This document shows, in pieces, positions 46,701 through 59,615 of a DNA stretch of 64,000 nt. How positions within the stretch are numbered: the stretch's first letter is position 1; each line of letters starts with the position of its first letter. The translations under genes and the position numbers were made by a program. Source of the stretch: Clavulina sp. PMI_390 (Eukaryota > Basidiomycota > Agaricomycetes > Cantharellales > Hydnaceae); assembly GCA_015039315.1 (NCBI GenBank), contig WIDE01000032.1:178862-242861 (forward strand), given 5' to 3'. The notes under the pieces were generated by a model that ran no database searches, was not told where the DNA came from, and saw nothing but the letters and a program-made list of their open reading frames with translations.

Positions 46701-47386
46701 GATGAAAACCCCCAACCTGTCAAACTGCCCAAACTGCGCGGTCGAGATTTGCTGATGCATGTGTCCATATGGCTACCCCATTCTCGATCATTCTACACAA
46801 CAGCCCCAAACCCGCCAAAGAATACATAGTTGCCGATGCTAAATCATCTTGCAAGAATTCCGCTACCAATGCACGCTCAATCCGTTCACCTACCCTCCAT
46901 ATCCTATTTCGAGTAAGGAGTAACTTCCACATGTTCTATATCACACGAAGAGGGCTAATCGAAAGCTACAGCGTCCCTAGGAGACTTCTTTCTGACAATC
47001 ACCTACTACATCGTCACTTTACGATATATCTTGATACGCCTGCAACATTTCCAGCTCTCCGGTTGCTTCTGCTTCGACCTCTTCTCAACTGAATATTAGT
47101 CGCCGAGCATACAGTCAAAGAAAAGGGCACATAGCATTTATGGAGAATGCTGAGAAAATCGTGGTTGAAAGGGCGCACGTCACTAGATGCCTGATAAAAT
47201 TTAAAGTGCATCATTTTTAGAGAGGTCAGTGCGCTGCAAATTGGTGTTCTTGGGAAACATGAGCCACTTATATGGAGTACAGGTCCCTCTAATGCTAGCT
47301 GAATATATTTATTAGCTCGTCGTACGGCGCAATGAAATTGTGTGAACCAATGAAAAGGAGAGAGGTGTTAATGAGAACGTATGCAG
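46701..47386. other. Intergenic, possible element remnant
   Basis: Short frames such as 46769-47092 have no recognisable domain. It may be the 3' part of the mobile-element relic or the 3' flank of F-box/zinc paralogue B. Confidence 0.4.
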
Positions 47387-50153
47387 CTATTGGGTCGGAG
47401 GTTCTGGGAATGGGAACCCAACCGTAGGCCAAGCCTCCATACAGCGATTACGAACGCGATATTGAGCATCATAAGCCGCGTCTCCAGTGATTTTATGGCT
47501 ACGGATACGCCGTGTCATGGAATTAGGTCAGGCGAATGGGCAATATACATAGAAGCACTGGGGCATACCTGTGCTGCATATGGTGGGGCAGTGTGTTCGA
47601 AGTCCCGAGGAATATGAGTTTCAATGCTTCTGGGCACAGCGCGCAGTCGTACGAAATCCCGTCTATGACAGCCTCGCCGTTAGGTAGAGTGAAGTCATTT
47701 TTGATGCCCCGTGATCGCGCCCATGGTATGATGGCAGCATGCTTTTCGTCCGCTGTGAGAATCTTCCATATAGCATCCGAGGGGGAGCGATTCTCATGAC
47801 TCCGATACCAATGATGAACCTACACCCGAATCGGTGAGAAGCAACTTTGGTGGTGAGCACGGAGATCCTTACCGCTTGTTCCCAGTGCATTGTCGCATAC
47901 CCGGACTCCATTTCGCATAAGAGACAACTCACGAAACAATCCGCAGCCTCCACTTCATCATGAGTACATTGATCGACGTCTAAGTCAAGCGACCGTACAA
48001 TCGTAGAGATGATGCTTGACGCTACGGAATCGAAGAACCATTGATTGCTAAGGCCTGCAGGATCGATGCGACCATCAACAAACGGTAGCGCCTGTTGCCG
48101 GCGAGTCACGACATGGAAAGGCAGATTCGCATGGCGCCTGGAAATAATTGGAAAGTCGGCGGCTTTGGTGGAGTGAAAGACTGAAACCGCGAGGTTAAGA
48201 ATCTCCTCAGGCGTTTTTTCGGAGATGAGACGGTCGTGAAAGGGTAGGCATCCCAAAAAGTATGATTCAAGAACTTGACGGTTCTCGGAGACGTAAACAG
48301 GGAAGGAAGTAGTGATTTCTTCAGGGATCGGGAGGTCACACTCCATCTGCTGTGCAATAAATTTTGCCATTACGTCCGGATCCTCGATCCATGCCGTCAT
48401 CGTGGCCTGAGCTCATTGAGGGTAAGCATCATGTTAATCACACGGTTTGAAGCTAACTCACCTTGATTTGTGGCACTTCCTCGATCCTCACGGGAAAGAA
48501 GGCCTTAGAGGGAAGGAATGGCTGATAGTACGATTCATATTTCAGCTTTGCGAACTTGATCGCCATTGTAGCAAGGATTCCTGTGGACCGATTCATTACG
48601 TTGCCCATGAGAGGAAGAACTTTGGCCTTGCACATATTCCATCCTAAATGTAATATGAAGATCGAGGATCAATAACGTTAGGATACACTTGGAGCCGGGT
48701 TTACCTCTCAAGGACAGCGGTTTGGCGGCTTTCATACTAGGGAGCTCAAGGTAATCAGACTGGGGGATAAAGTCAAGCAATGGCCGGAAGTAGCCTTCGG
48801 CCTGCAAGAAATTCTTCAAACTAGATGATATTGCTATGAGCGGAGGAAAAGTTGCGTGATGGCCCAAAAGTAGACTCACTCCTCGATTCTTTGTGACCTC
48901 AGGTCAGATGATAACCCAGACCGCTCTTGCGCATAAGCTGTCATCCACTTTTCGATCAAATTAGCATGCTATCGGGAATCATGAGCAGATAATCGACAAC
49001 ATAATGGGACACAACGCGAGAGCTTACTTCTTGACGCTCATCTACATCTCTCTTATACCCATCCCGCATATCCTCTGAGACTCCATCTGTTTCAGCTAGT
49101 GTCTCGATGGCTTCGAGTTCAGGTTTATAAACGACATCTGCGCGATTTCGAGCTATATATGGATGATCAGGCAAAAGAAAGCCTGCCGTCTGACGTGCCA
49201 CTCACTGCCAAACCAAAGAACTCCGACTGAGACCAACCCGCGGGTGTTCCAACCCCAGCGGTATACGGCGTAGTCGGGATTTTTTCCGGTAACCCTGTAC
49301 AAGTACCCCTCAGTGGCGAACAAAAATAATGCTAGGATGTCATACGTCTGCATTCTGCATTTCTCGCACCAACGCCGACGCAGCATCCAAACAACGCTTT
49401 TGGACGTCGATCTGCACGCAACTCCGCACCGCTAAAAGACAATAATACCATGTTTAGTGAGCATTATACCCTGTCCCATCCAGTGTCCAGAAATTTACCT
49501 GACAGTATAATCCAAAAATCAAGGAGCAGTATTGCTGCTCTGATAGGTCATTTGGACGAGCCGGCATATCTGAATCTAGCTCCACGCGCGAAGAGTGCCA
49601 AATGTGTGAACTCGACGGCGCCAAAAGGAGAAGAGCGAACATTTTGGAGCTCTGAGTGAGGTGTAGAAGGTCGTTTGGGTAGAGGTACGAGCAGATCTGG
49701 ACGGGGTTGTCAACTTAATGAGAAATATCTCCAAGCTCAGACAAGTAGTTAACTTACATGGACCAAGATCTCATTCGGCATCAACTCAAGCAAGGCTGAA
49801 AGTTTCCCTTTCTTCTTTTTGGGTTCGGGGTGACCGCCACCTAGTTTGCGCTTTCTTGGAGCTTTCGCCAGCTTTACATCTGGATCGATGAATGTTCTAA
49901 ACGGTGAGACATTTGTAAGGTGTGGCAAAAGCGTCGAAACATCTCACCTACGTAACTTTCTTCGTCTGGTGCAGGTTCGAACTCATCGTCTGTAGGACTT
50001 TCTCGTGCTACTGACGCAAACGACATTTGAGAGTCACTCGGCTCTATACTCCGGGGAGGCGCCGCTTTAGCTTGAAACAAAAGAGTTGAGCGAACAGGGT
50101 ATAAGGCGAGTAAAGAATGACTGACCAAGTCGAGAGCTTCGACGAGTGCTCAT
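47387..50153 (-). CDS. F-box protein with four-cysteine motif, paralogue B
   Basis: Starts at ATG 50153 (MSTRRSSRLG). The leader has SPTDDEFEPAPDEESYV, RKRKLGGG and KKKKGK; the F-box is LSALLELMPNEILVH, then ICSYLYPNDLLHLTQSSKMF. Next are DMPARPNDLSEQQYCSLIFG, the CGVAC/WCEKC cluster near 49,360-49,440, YKPELEAIETLAE, SLKNFLQAEGYFRPLLDF, ECDLPIPEEITTSFPVYVSE and DQCTHDEVEAADCFVSCLLC. The last exon ends YRVRNRCMEAWPTVGF with TAG at 47389-47387. Paralogue A has the same order of segments and matching introns. Several introns (50-70 bp) were placed by eye. Confidence 0.78.
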
Positions 50154-51393
50154 GGTGGGTTGAGGCAAAAGGGCAAGTAGATAGGACGCCCTTACAGTAC
50201 AGCCGCTTTCTTCACCTTTACGCTATATATGAACCCCGCGGCACAGCTTTTGTGCAAATCATATACATCATGCGTCCCCCTCATGTTTGTCAAGATGGGT
50301 GTTGGATTTCCTTGAGAACGCAACACAACAGCCACGGTGAAATGCAGAGTTCCTGGTTCCCACGCTGCACAACCTTCCTTGTTCGGACATCGTTTTGTGC
50401 GAACCAGATGGCCACCTCACTCTCTCTCTTCTTCTGCAGGCTACACGTCATATTCATGCCATCACCTGTATGACGGGACACATGTGTGCCCTCCTTCCTC
50501 TATTCTCTTGTTGAGACACGAAGTTCTCGGGAATCTGCTGCCTCCACTCGCACTTCGTAAGATTTCCTCTACAATTCTTCTACTCCAGCTCTGCTCAATC
50601 TCTAAAAGAGAGAGAGTGAATAGGTGACTCAAGAATGTGGATACTAATATTAGATGGTAACTGATCAAGATTGACCGCAGATGTTTTACATATGAGGCTG
50701 AAAGCTGGCTTGACAGATGGCGATGTCCTGCAGCCACCCTGAATCTTCGCTAATGATGCATCACGGGCCATCATGGGGGTGTTTGTTCGCCAGTCTCTGT
50801 TCTTACTAGGTTCCCAAGTGATGATAAGCGGTCCCTAAATTGGTATCCAGGAGCAAGCATGAAGTGAAATTATCGTGCTCCTCAACGGATTGCCCCACAT
50901 GGACACGTGAAATCTTCGATATTAATGAGAAACGAGAACCAAACGGCGTCAACCACTACTAGAACTGCGGCACTCGACGACTGGCGGCTATCCCTATGCT
51001 AGAGAGGCTTGGCAGTACAGTCCTCGATGGTGCAACTGTTCCAGATCTGCTTTCAATGCTCACCACCCACCACATGATCTGAGCCGGCCTAATAATTCTC
51101 TCTCCACACCGCGTTCACCTGCTTTATTGACGCTCCGACAATATGACATTGACTAACAATATTCAGAGGGATGCTCCAAGCTTTTCCGTTAGTGACGAGG
51201 GTTGCCGAACGACTCGTTGTCCAGCGGCTATTGACATATATCGCCTTGATAACACTGCCATATACGGGCTCCCCGAAGGATATATAGGGCGTCGAAGCAC
51301 TCTCCATCGTTCTTCACCATTCCTGCTCCCTTCTTTTGAGCATCTCCACCTTCATTTGACTACACTGTCGTGCCACTCACTTGGCAACCCAAG
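50154..51393. other. Intergenic 1.2 kb
   Basis: Divergent upstream regions of F-box/zinc paralogue B (-) and the aspartic protease (+). Short frames on both strands (50117-50473, 50462-50737) have no recognisable features. Confidence 0.55.
51281..51286 (+). promoter_or_regulatory. TATA box of aspartic protease gene
   Basis: TATATA within GGATATATAGGGCG, about 110 bp upstream of the ATG at 51394, a normal distance for a fungal TATA element. Confidence 0.5.
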
Positions 51394-53628
51394 ATGCTCT
51401 TCAAAGCTGGATTGATGCTGTGGACTTTCGTCGCTTCTGCCTATACTGCGTCACTCTCAATCGGTACCTCGAGCTCTTCTCTTCAATTCTTTCCCTCGGG
51501 TTCCTGGGACGACGTCCCTGCTCCAGGCGCCTACGAAGGGAATGCCAAGTTTCTTCTGGCTCAGAAGAGCTCAGGCTCGATCGTTGTTACTTTACCATGT
51601 GAGTGGCATTCTATTACACCCAGCACTAGTGGCCCGTATCTAATGTTCCTGAACCTCATCTTAGCCGCCTCGTTAGTTATTTGATTTCTTGCATCGGCCA
51701 CCACAGCGTGTCTCATCCGTTCATCCGCTTCAGCTCTGTCTTTCAATTATGGGGCTACCAACGTAGCGATGGTGGCCTATACTCACTCTCTTTTGACTCC
51801 GGGGTAGCAACTCAGGTCGATGTGTATAATTCGACATCGACTGGTGCAGATCCCCCTGTATTACTCTACTCCGCCTCCAATCTCGCCAATTCTATCCACA
51901 CAATCAACATAACCAATCTTTACGACAACAGAACAAGCACGTACGGCGAGATGAACGTCAGTATCCCTGATTGACCAACCAATTTGTTGCGTTCCTCGTT
52001 TGCTCACCATCAGATGACGCTCCTTCTTTGGACAGTTCGACCATATTGTGATAAGCTCAGAGGACTCCAAAACATCATCAAACTTGGCGCCTACCTTCCC
52101 GAGTAACCCCTCCTGGACCACTGAGACGATCGAGGATACGTACCACGTGAAGCTTGCCCTAGGTGCAAACTCACCCGCAAACGGAGGAACCGGGAAGCAG
52201 AGCGAAGTCCTGTTTGACACTGGAGGTAAGTCACCATCAATTGTGAATAGCTACCATTAGCTCAATCTTCGTTCCAGCCGGTGGCGCTTGGGTTGTCTGG
52301 AACGGCTGCACTGAATCTCAATGTGGTAAGCTTACCCTTTCCGCGCTTTCTTCTTCTCATTACCCCTGACTCGTATCCTTTTTTTGGTCTAGACAATCAC
52401 AATGACTATGTGGAATCATCTCACTTCCAAAACACCACTATCGTCGATACTATTGCGTATGGTAATGGTGGCCCTGCTAACACTATGGTCTCGTACCGAG
52501 TGAACGACACAGTCACATTCGGGAGCCTTTCTGTGAACTCGTTATTTGGTGCCTCGTATTCAATCCCAAGTGGTGGTGAGAGCATTGATGGCAACTTCGG
52601 CATGGCAAGATGTGAGTGCCTTCCTTTCCTCATCGGCACTCTCTCTCTCACGATTTTGCTTGCGACAATAGCGTATTGCGGCGGAAAGCTTTGCGCGAGT
52701 TATCCAAATTTTGTCGAGGCCATGTATGAGCAAGGCATAATTTCGTCTCCTGTCATCGCCTTCTATCAGGTCAGCGTCCGCCCCAAATACCTTTTAATCT
52801 TCTCCAACCTCATTTCCTTTCAACTATTTAGCTGGCTTCGACGGATAATGTTCCATCTGGTGTTCAGAATGAAGTTGCCATTGGAGCTCTTGACGCGAAC
52901 AAGTATACTGGCTCTATGGACTGGTGAGCTTCTTCCGCCTTGGTTCTCGGGATTCACAAGAAGAAGCTAACGAGAATGACGTGAACAGGATCCCGCTGAC
53001 TTCCACCGACTCAATGTGGATCTCACCAGGCAACACACGCTACGCCAGCGCAGGGCTCGGCAAGCCCACCCTCGATCTCACCTCCAAGTTCAACCACACG
53101 AAGATGACGTTTGACACTGGTACGAAATCATATCGCCTAAACTCCACTCTCTCAGATTAGAATCAATACCACACTGGCTATAGGCGATCCCGGCTTGCTT
53201 GGGCTTCCCACCAACGACTGGAAAACGCTTGTTAGTGCGGTCGGTGCCCAAGGTCCTGATTCGTCTGGCAACTATCTCTTCCCATGCAACTCTACCATGA
53301 CGTTCAACTTCAACGGGAGCGCCGGCCGAAACTACACGTTCAACCTCGCGGATATAACCAAAGATAACGGGAGCGGATTCTGCTCGCCACTTGCGAATGA
53401 TGCAGGTGATACGACCAACTGGTGTGTATCTGTCCAGCTCCGGTATTCACCATTAAGCTAAATAGCCATCGCGTCATGTGCCACAGGATCACCGGCGTGC
53501 CGTTCTTCGAGCATTACTATACTGCTTGGTACTACGGCAACAAGGGCGTCGGAAGCACTCTTGGCCTAGGATGGAAGAACCTGAATGCCACCGCCTCCCA
53601 GTCGACTCCCGTTGTGGGCAATGCTTGA
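51394..53628 (+). CDS. Secreted pepsin-like aspartic protease (family A1)
   Basis: The N-terminal signal peptide reads MLFKAGLMLWTFVASAYTAS. An N-terminal beta-sandwich-like segment follows (FFPSGSWDDVPAPGAYEGNA, then WGYQRSDGGLYSLSFDSG and FDHIVISSEDS). The protease core contains YHVKLALG, the first catalytic DTG (EVLFDTG-AGGAW), SIDGNFGMA, FVEAMYEQGIISSPVIAFY and the second DTG (MTFDTG-DPGLLGLP). It ends GVPFFEHYYTAWYY, then GLGWKNLNA. About nine exons. The residue after each DTG is A or D instead of the usual S/T. The junction of exon 1 (donor 51599) and exon 2 (near 51,740) is out of phase in every GT-AG pairing I tried, so the gene may carry an indel or an unusual splice. Confidence 0.8.
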
Positions 53629-54135
53629 GATACTCCCTACTTGCGTCGGTGGTTTATGCAAATATTCGAGTACCTCCAGAAGCTATTATAGTCTCGATGA
53701 TATCGATAGTCTATTCTCTTCCGTCGTATCTCATATTGTATACTCCCGCCCTGGTATCCTCCGACCACCCTAATCACAAACTTGTTTTGCCTGTCCGAAC
53801 GAAGCTTGATCTTCTCAGCACACTATGAGGAAAGTCTTCGAGCTACTTCATCCACGCTGAATCGTTCATATCAATCAACCAAGCTTGAGCATATCATGGC
53901 TCCAATGATATTCGTTATTCTCCTCAACCAACATGGTATATGAACAACATAGCAGTAGCATGTATATAGTCGGATGGATTGAGTAGAATGTGGCGGGTCA
54001 TTATGATTGAAAACACGTCAATGAATGAGAGACGAGATTGAGGGGAGTCGCAAAAAAAGAAAAGAAAATACTAGAGGCACAAAATAAAATCTAGCGCAAA
54101 AAGTGGGACAGCAAGAAGAAGAAAAGTCAACGCGC
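53629..54135. other. Intergenic, convergent tails
   Basis: 3' regions of the protease (+) and the dehydrogenase (-). AT-rich with an A-rich run near 54,050-54,090; no gene seen. Confidence 0.6.
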
Positions 54136-55562
54136 TCATGCGGTCTTGTTGGCAGCCTTCAGTCTTGGCTTGAGGTCATCAATGCCCCACATCTCGCTCA
54201 TGGTCGAGAGGACCATGCCGCGGGGGACGGCCCAGCTGAGCAGCCATGCACGGGACGAGAAGAGACCCTTGTAGAGCCACCCGGGTGCGCGGCGGTGCGC
54301 GGTCTTGTTGACGAACCACTCGGCGTAGACTTCGGGCTCGGTGGCGCCCTTGGTGGCAGCCTCGTTCTGGCGCTTCGCCTTGTAGACGTCGGCGATGGGG
54401 TAGTACTTGGAGCCTGTTGGGAGGAAACGATTATTAGTGAGTGGAATGGAATATATATCAGGAGAGACGATGTCAACGTACTGGGAGGCAAGTCGGGGTC
54501 GTGGGTCCAGATGGGGGTCTTGACGGTACCAGTGACCATGGTCACGACGTTGACGCTAGTGAAAGAGAGCAGTCAGTCAGTCAATCGAGACCATTGCAGA
54601 TTAACGCAATCGACATACTCGAAGGGGATGAGCTCCAGACGGAGGGTATCAGAGTACTGGGTAACAGCGGCCTTGGTGGCGTTGTACGCAGCGGAGAAGG
54701 GGAGGGGGAGGATGGAGGTGACGGACGAGACGTTGATGATCTGGCCCTTGGCGGCAATGAGGAGGTCAATGAACTCTTGGTTCATGCGCATCATGCCGAG
54801 GACGTTGGTCTCGTACGCGGCACGGGCCTCGTCAATGGAGACCTCGATGGCGGGGCCGGTAGCGGTGATACCACTGCGTGTCGATAACGCATGGGTCGAG
54901 AGCAGGGTTGGAGGAGTCGAGATTCAATCGACAGAGACAGACGATGGTTTGGGACACCGGCGTCGGGGATTTACGATTTACGCGCAGCCGTGGGAATAGG
55001 AGTGGCAGGTCGGCGAATTAAGAAGAGGAGACAAATAAGGGGATGTGGATAAAATGCGGCATTTAGATCGGTCAGTCCGACAAGTTATGACGATTGCGGA
55101 GCGTGGAAAGACGGGAAACTCACGCGTTGTTCATGAGGATGTCAAGGGTACCACCGGTCGCAGCGCTGACAGCATCGCGGGCAGCGCGCACAGACTCGGC
55201 GTTGGTGACATCGAGGGCGAGCAAGTCAATGCCAGCCTCGCTGAGGCCCTTCATGGACTCGACCTTGCGGGCAGTGGCGAAGACGCGGTATCCTAATAGC
55301 GGTACAAGTCGTTAGCGGGTGTTTCGATATCTCTTGTGCAGGATGGAACGTACCCTTAGCCTTGTAGGCCTTGGCGACATACCAGCCAATGCCGCCAGCA
55401 GTGCATCTTTAGAATGAGGAGAACATGTAAGGAGAAGCGTAGATCCAGGTGTATTGTATGAGCGGGGGTGGGCAACGGCTGTCAGCTGCAGGCGCATTGG
55501 AGAGAAGAGGCCAGTGAGCGCATGACTTACCCAGTGATGAGGACGGTAGGAGCCTTGGCCAT
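54136..55562 (-). CDS. Short-chain dehydrogenase/reductase, Ayr1-like
   Basis: NAD(P)H-dependent classical SDR. ATG 55562 opens MAKAPTVLITG in exon 55562-55531. The joined sequence ITGCTAGGIGWYVAKAYKAKG is the cofactor-binding glycine motif, followed by RVFATARKVESMKGL, LDVTNAESV and DILMNNA. The catalytic segment QIINVSSVTSILPLPFSAAYNATKAAV contains Ser and YxxxK, and VVTMVTGTVKTPIWTHD follows. The C-terminus (SRAWLLSWAVPRGMV to NKTA*, stop 54136) resembles yeast Ayr1, the 1-acyl-dihydroxyacetone-phosphate reductase of the ER and lipid droplets. Substrate assignment is inference; the SDR fold is clear. At least five short introns. Confidence 0.88.
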
Positions 55563-57966
55563 TGCTGTTTTGGGTGGGAGTGTAGTAGGGTAGGTGGTGG
55601 AAGGGATGGGTGAGGGGAGCTGGGTCAATTCAGGAAGGGGGGTCTTATAGGGTCGTCGCTCACAGACTCACGCGTCGTGTACAGTCAGGCTACATCTGGA
55701 GTTTTTCAGCGGCTTTGTCACGAATTATGTGAGCGTGCTTCTGAGGATGTGCAATAGGCAATACTAGTAGTCATAAGCCTCTGCTCGGATCTATAGGCCA
55801 GTTGCAGCGGGCTTGACCAAAGCTCCGATGGATGCGGTCTAGTAAATATTCCCACGGTCCAATCGCCATTCAGTTCTCGGCGTCTAACCGAGTTCGTCCG
55901 TGTTCATCGAACGGACAGCATCCGTAAACCCTGGACCTTCTGACAGCGGGACTCACTCAGCATTCCACCGCCTTTTGCAGGGTTTTGCAATGGTTGGAGT
56001 GTGCTGACTCACCCACCCAATGAGCCACGTTCACTAGCGTAGAATACTTTTTTTTGCTTTGCACAGTCACTGAGTAGTGATCCTCATAGGGCCATGAAAT
56101 GCTTCCAAAATGAAGCGGCTTTCAAGCCATTTTTACCTTCCTGGTCGTCAGGTTTACCCGAATGGAGATCAGCTCCAACTTTGTATTACGAAATTGTCTC
56201 AAGCGCTGACTGTCATCCCCCCAGCATGGACACTTCATCTCGCTAGCTCCTCACTGGCACTGTGCTATTCTCAACTACATAGCCTGCGCTATCATCGCAG
56301 AAGACCCTCTTCGTCTTCCTAGCGCAAATTCTCTGATTTTCCTGACAAATGCACAAGCCCAGATATCCACACACACCAGCATCATTTTCTCACCCTTTCG
56401 CACATCTCTCCATCCGCACCTCGATTCATTTGATGCTGAAGGAAGGGTTGTCGGGAAGTCTATTCGATATCTGAATAATGCGAAACACTCCAGTTCATAG
56501 AAAATGGAAGCCATAGCAGCGTCGGTGCCGCGCGCGCGGACCTAGTCAACTTCTCGTCGGTCACTGCCGCGGAGATGACCTTGGGAAATGCGAGATATTT
56601 GAGACGCCGAATCCCTGCGCACCGCATATACATGGACGTCTGTCCTCGCTTTTTGCGCTGATACATGTTGCATCGACTGGCTCCATCAGGTAACAACGAC
56701 CCCGTTGCGCCAATTTCTTCACCGCCCATCAAAAGTTGCACCGGTGTATTGCTCCGTGCGCCATTTCGGTTGGTTCTTCTTACCCCAGGTACGACCCACT
56801 CGAAAGCCCGGGGGAGAGACGAGAACCCCTGATTAGCCGTGCCCACGCCCCGGCCTGCTCGTGTGCCTATGCCTCCCGACGTGCGCGCGCACACGCACGT
56901 CTATCTATCGACCCGAATCTGACACCTGCCGTCGACCACGCGAGCGAGCGCGAGAAAACTACGAAAATGGCTCGTTTCTAGGCTTTCACTAGTTGCGCCT
57001 ATATGTATCACTTTTCCCGGTGGATAGATCGATTCCCATGACCAGCAACGTATCGAGCTTCGAGCGAGGATCGGTGATGTGTGATGATGCAATTGTGGCT
57101 TGAGAAAACATGCCCATCCCTCACTCTGCTCCTTGATTCTTGGCAGCAGCCGCTTCAACAAGCCAAGCTAGACTGCTCTTGTCCGTCGTACTACACGACT
57201 AAGCACAACGGGAAGGCGGGTGCATTACATGCAGGTGAGGTGGCCGCTCTTCGCTAGCCACGTCTTCTTTTCGGATTGATTTAATTATATGAATAACAAA
57301 TCGCAGATTCAGATTCAGAGTTCTCGATGGCTGGTCAGAAGAAAATCACATGCTTTCTCCGCCTTGGCTCGAAGCCTCCCTCGCTTTCGAGCTCTTCATT
57401 CAATAAGACAAGTATGAAGGGAAAACCTTTAGGGATCAATGGTACCCTAACATCAAGCCCCTGAAACTGCTGGTTCGTCCAAGTGGCGCTATCCGAAAAA
57501 CAGCCCGAGGACCAGAAGGATGCTGTGGCTCGGTACCGAGGCGAATTGGATTAGGCTCTTGAGGACACGTGAATTGACTGGAAGTACTTCCCTTCCTGAG
57601 ATATGGCCAGTTGCTTTGGGTTCGGTGTGGTATGATCCTGTTGTACCGTTCGAATCAGCTAGACTCGCTCATGACCAGATGATCTCCTCACCCACCTCCA
57701 CGTTCAATCAGTATCGCCATCGCACCGCAATCTAGATGATATCAAGGCGTCTCTTCTGGCCAGCATGACAAATTACTGCCTCCAGATTTGAAATACTTGC
57801 CATAAAGCGGGACAGCCTCGATGCTTGGGGGATCTTCCTAGCATCGACCCTCCAACCCCCTTGGAGCCAACTCGTCTGAAATGTTTTCTCAACAGAGCGA
57901 GGGGTATGGCCCATCACATCGACGGTACTCACAAACCATACCTAACACTTCCGCTTGTAAGCCTTG
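55563..57966. other. Gene-poor 2.4 kb
   Basis: Divergent upstream region of the dehydrogenase and the first unknown-family gene. The 144-codon minus frame at 56460-56894 and short plus frames have no domain, signal or paralogue. Near 57,870-57,895 is CTCGTCTGAAAT, then TTTTC and CAACAG, repeated almost exactly near 61,155-61,180, so the flank of the unknown-family unit was duplicated too. Confidence 0.5.
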
Positions 57967-59195
57967 ATGCCAGACATGGTCTCTAAACTTCATAATAACT
58001 CCGATTTATCCCATCGCACTGCATCAGTTTCACCCCCTAGCTATGCGTCTTACGAGGTCGTTCCCGACGGGGCGCCATCAGAGAGGACGATATCACCTCC
58101 TCCCCAGGGTCGTCTAGCTCAATACCGTAAGCTATAATTACCTCTTGCCTATTGGCAGGCATTGGCAATACACGTTTCTTGACATCTCCATTATCGCTTT
58201 ACAGTGTACTATTGCCTCTATCAAGGCGGTGGTGGTCTACTCACCTACCAACCATTCGGTGAAGATGCAGACCAGAGTAATGAGATGGGCCGTCTGCGAA
58301 TCAAGTCTCTCCCGCCTCCCCGCAATATCTTCGGCCTCAAACGATCCATTGCTCGTTTAGAGGGCTTCAATGCTACCGATATCGAAGAAATCTTTCTCAC
58401 AAGCGACTCTGGCGAGGGCGAGGAAGATGCCGTGCGCCTCAATCTATCAACTGGTGCTCCTGGCTGTGATCCCGAGTCGCCGATTTATGTTATCATCGCT
58501 GATGGCGCCCCTCGCGGCCAGCCCACGTCCGAGAACTCGCAATCCTCTGGTCCCAATGGCCGGTCACTGACAGGTGTACCTCCCCCCGCCTCTAACATTC
58601 TCATTCATAAGAACGTCATTTGGAATGTCGATGCTAGTGGCTTTGCAGAACCAATATGTGCGCCAGAGAAATCTTGGCAGATCACAGGCCCAGGAGAGCC
58701 TCCTGGATGGGTGCAAGCATACCTTAAGCCCGGTATCGACAAAGTGGCTATGTTCTTGTTTAGGAAGGCCGAAGATGTGATCGAAGATACTAGCATGACA
58801 GCACTGGCCAGCACCCGGCAGGCTGCTGACAGAGAAAGATCAGATCTCGACGAGCGCTGGGGGGCTCCACCGGAAATGGGAAAAACGAATTCTCGTCATT
58901 CCAGGCGAAAAGACATCAATGACGGCTGGATCGATGCAAAACGGAGTGACCGTCTGCTCATTGATCGGCGAAAGACAATCGCTGACTGTGAGTCCACATA
59001 TCCCGAGACAGCCCTTATGACAAACCTGATTATGGTATACGAATGTAGCTGAAGGGAGAAAGTTCTATCGGACCATTTTCGTAAAGCACAACCGGATTGT
59101 TTGTGAGTGCATACACCCACTTGAGTGGTTTCATTGGCTAATGGATGACCTCTTTCCTAGATGTGGATGTACAGAACGTGAGGTTCGAAGCATAG
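57967..59195 (+). CDS. Unknown tandem family, copy 1
   Basis: Not recognised as any characterised family. Four exons (57967-58126, 58205-58987, 59049-59102, 59161-59195) give 343 residues. Conserved blocks: PPSYASYEVV near residue 23; YYCLYQGGGGLLT; SLPPPRNIFGLKRSIARLEG; an acidic patch ending in EEIFLTSDSGEGEED; ILIHKNVIWNVDASGFAEPIC; GPGEPPGWVQAY; LLIDRRKTIAD; GRKFYRTIFVKHNRIVYVDV. No signal peptide or membrane helix is visible. Unlike copies 2 and 3 it has no intron after the RKAE position; that stretch stays open and adds a charged insert of about 50 residues. Role unknown; possibly a lineage-specific Agaricomycete family. Confidence 0.75.
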
Positions 59196-59615
59196 AAGCG
59201 ATTTGTGTGAATAACTATCTACATGTATATGTGCATGCTTCAAGTACCACTGACCTCGTGATCGACTCTCAAGCTTGACAGTGTGAAATCCGAGTGCACC
59301 CTTGCATATATGTCATACGGACTCCAGAGCCAATAGAGACTCAATTGGCTGACCTACGGGCCGCGCCGCTGGTGCGCCTTTTATATGGGAACGACAGACA
59401 TAATTGAGAACTCAGAAAAGCTGATATGCATTGCCAAGCCCTCATAGCCAAATTTAATAGCTCCACTATATTATCAACCCAGCCGCGCGTTTATTCATTG
59501 TTAATCGAAACCTGTGCGCTAGTTGAGTGGTAAACATAATAAAGAGACCTTTCACCAGTCGCCTGAAGGCTCACGCGATCAGTCACCTCTTCACAGGTCT
59601 TCGACTGATCTTAGT
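59196..59615. other. Spacer between unknown-family copies 1 and 2
   Basis: Promoter side of copy 2. The last about 140 bp (GTTAATCGAAACCTGTGC onward) align with the region upstream of copy 3 (62,105 onward), so the promoter was duplicated with the gene. Confidence 0.6.

Noticed and set aside
56460..56894. 144-codon minus-strand frame
   Set aside because: Composition is not protein-like, no motifs, no plausible intron partners.
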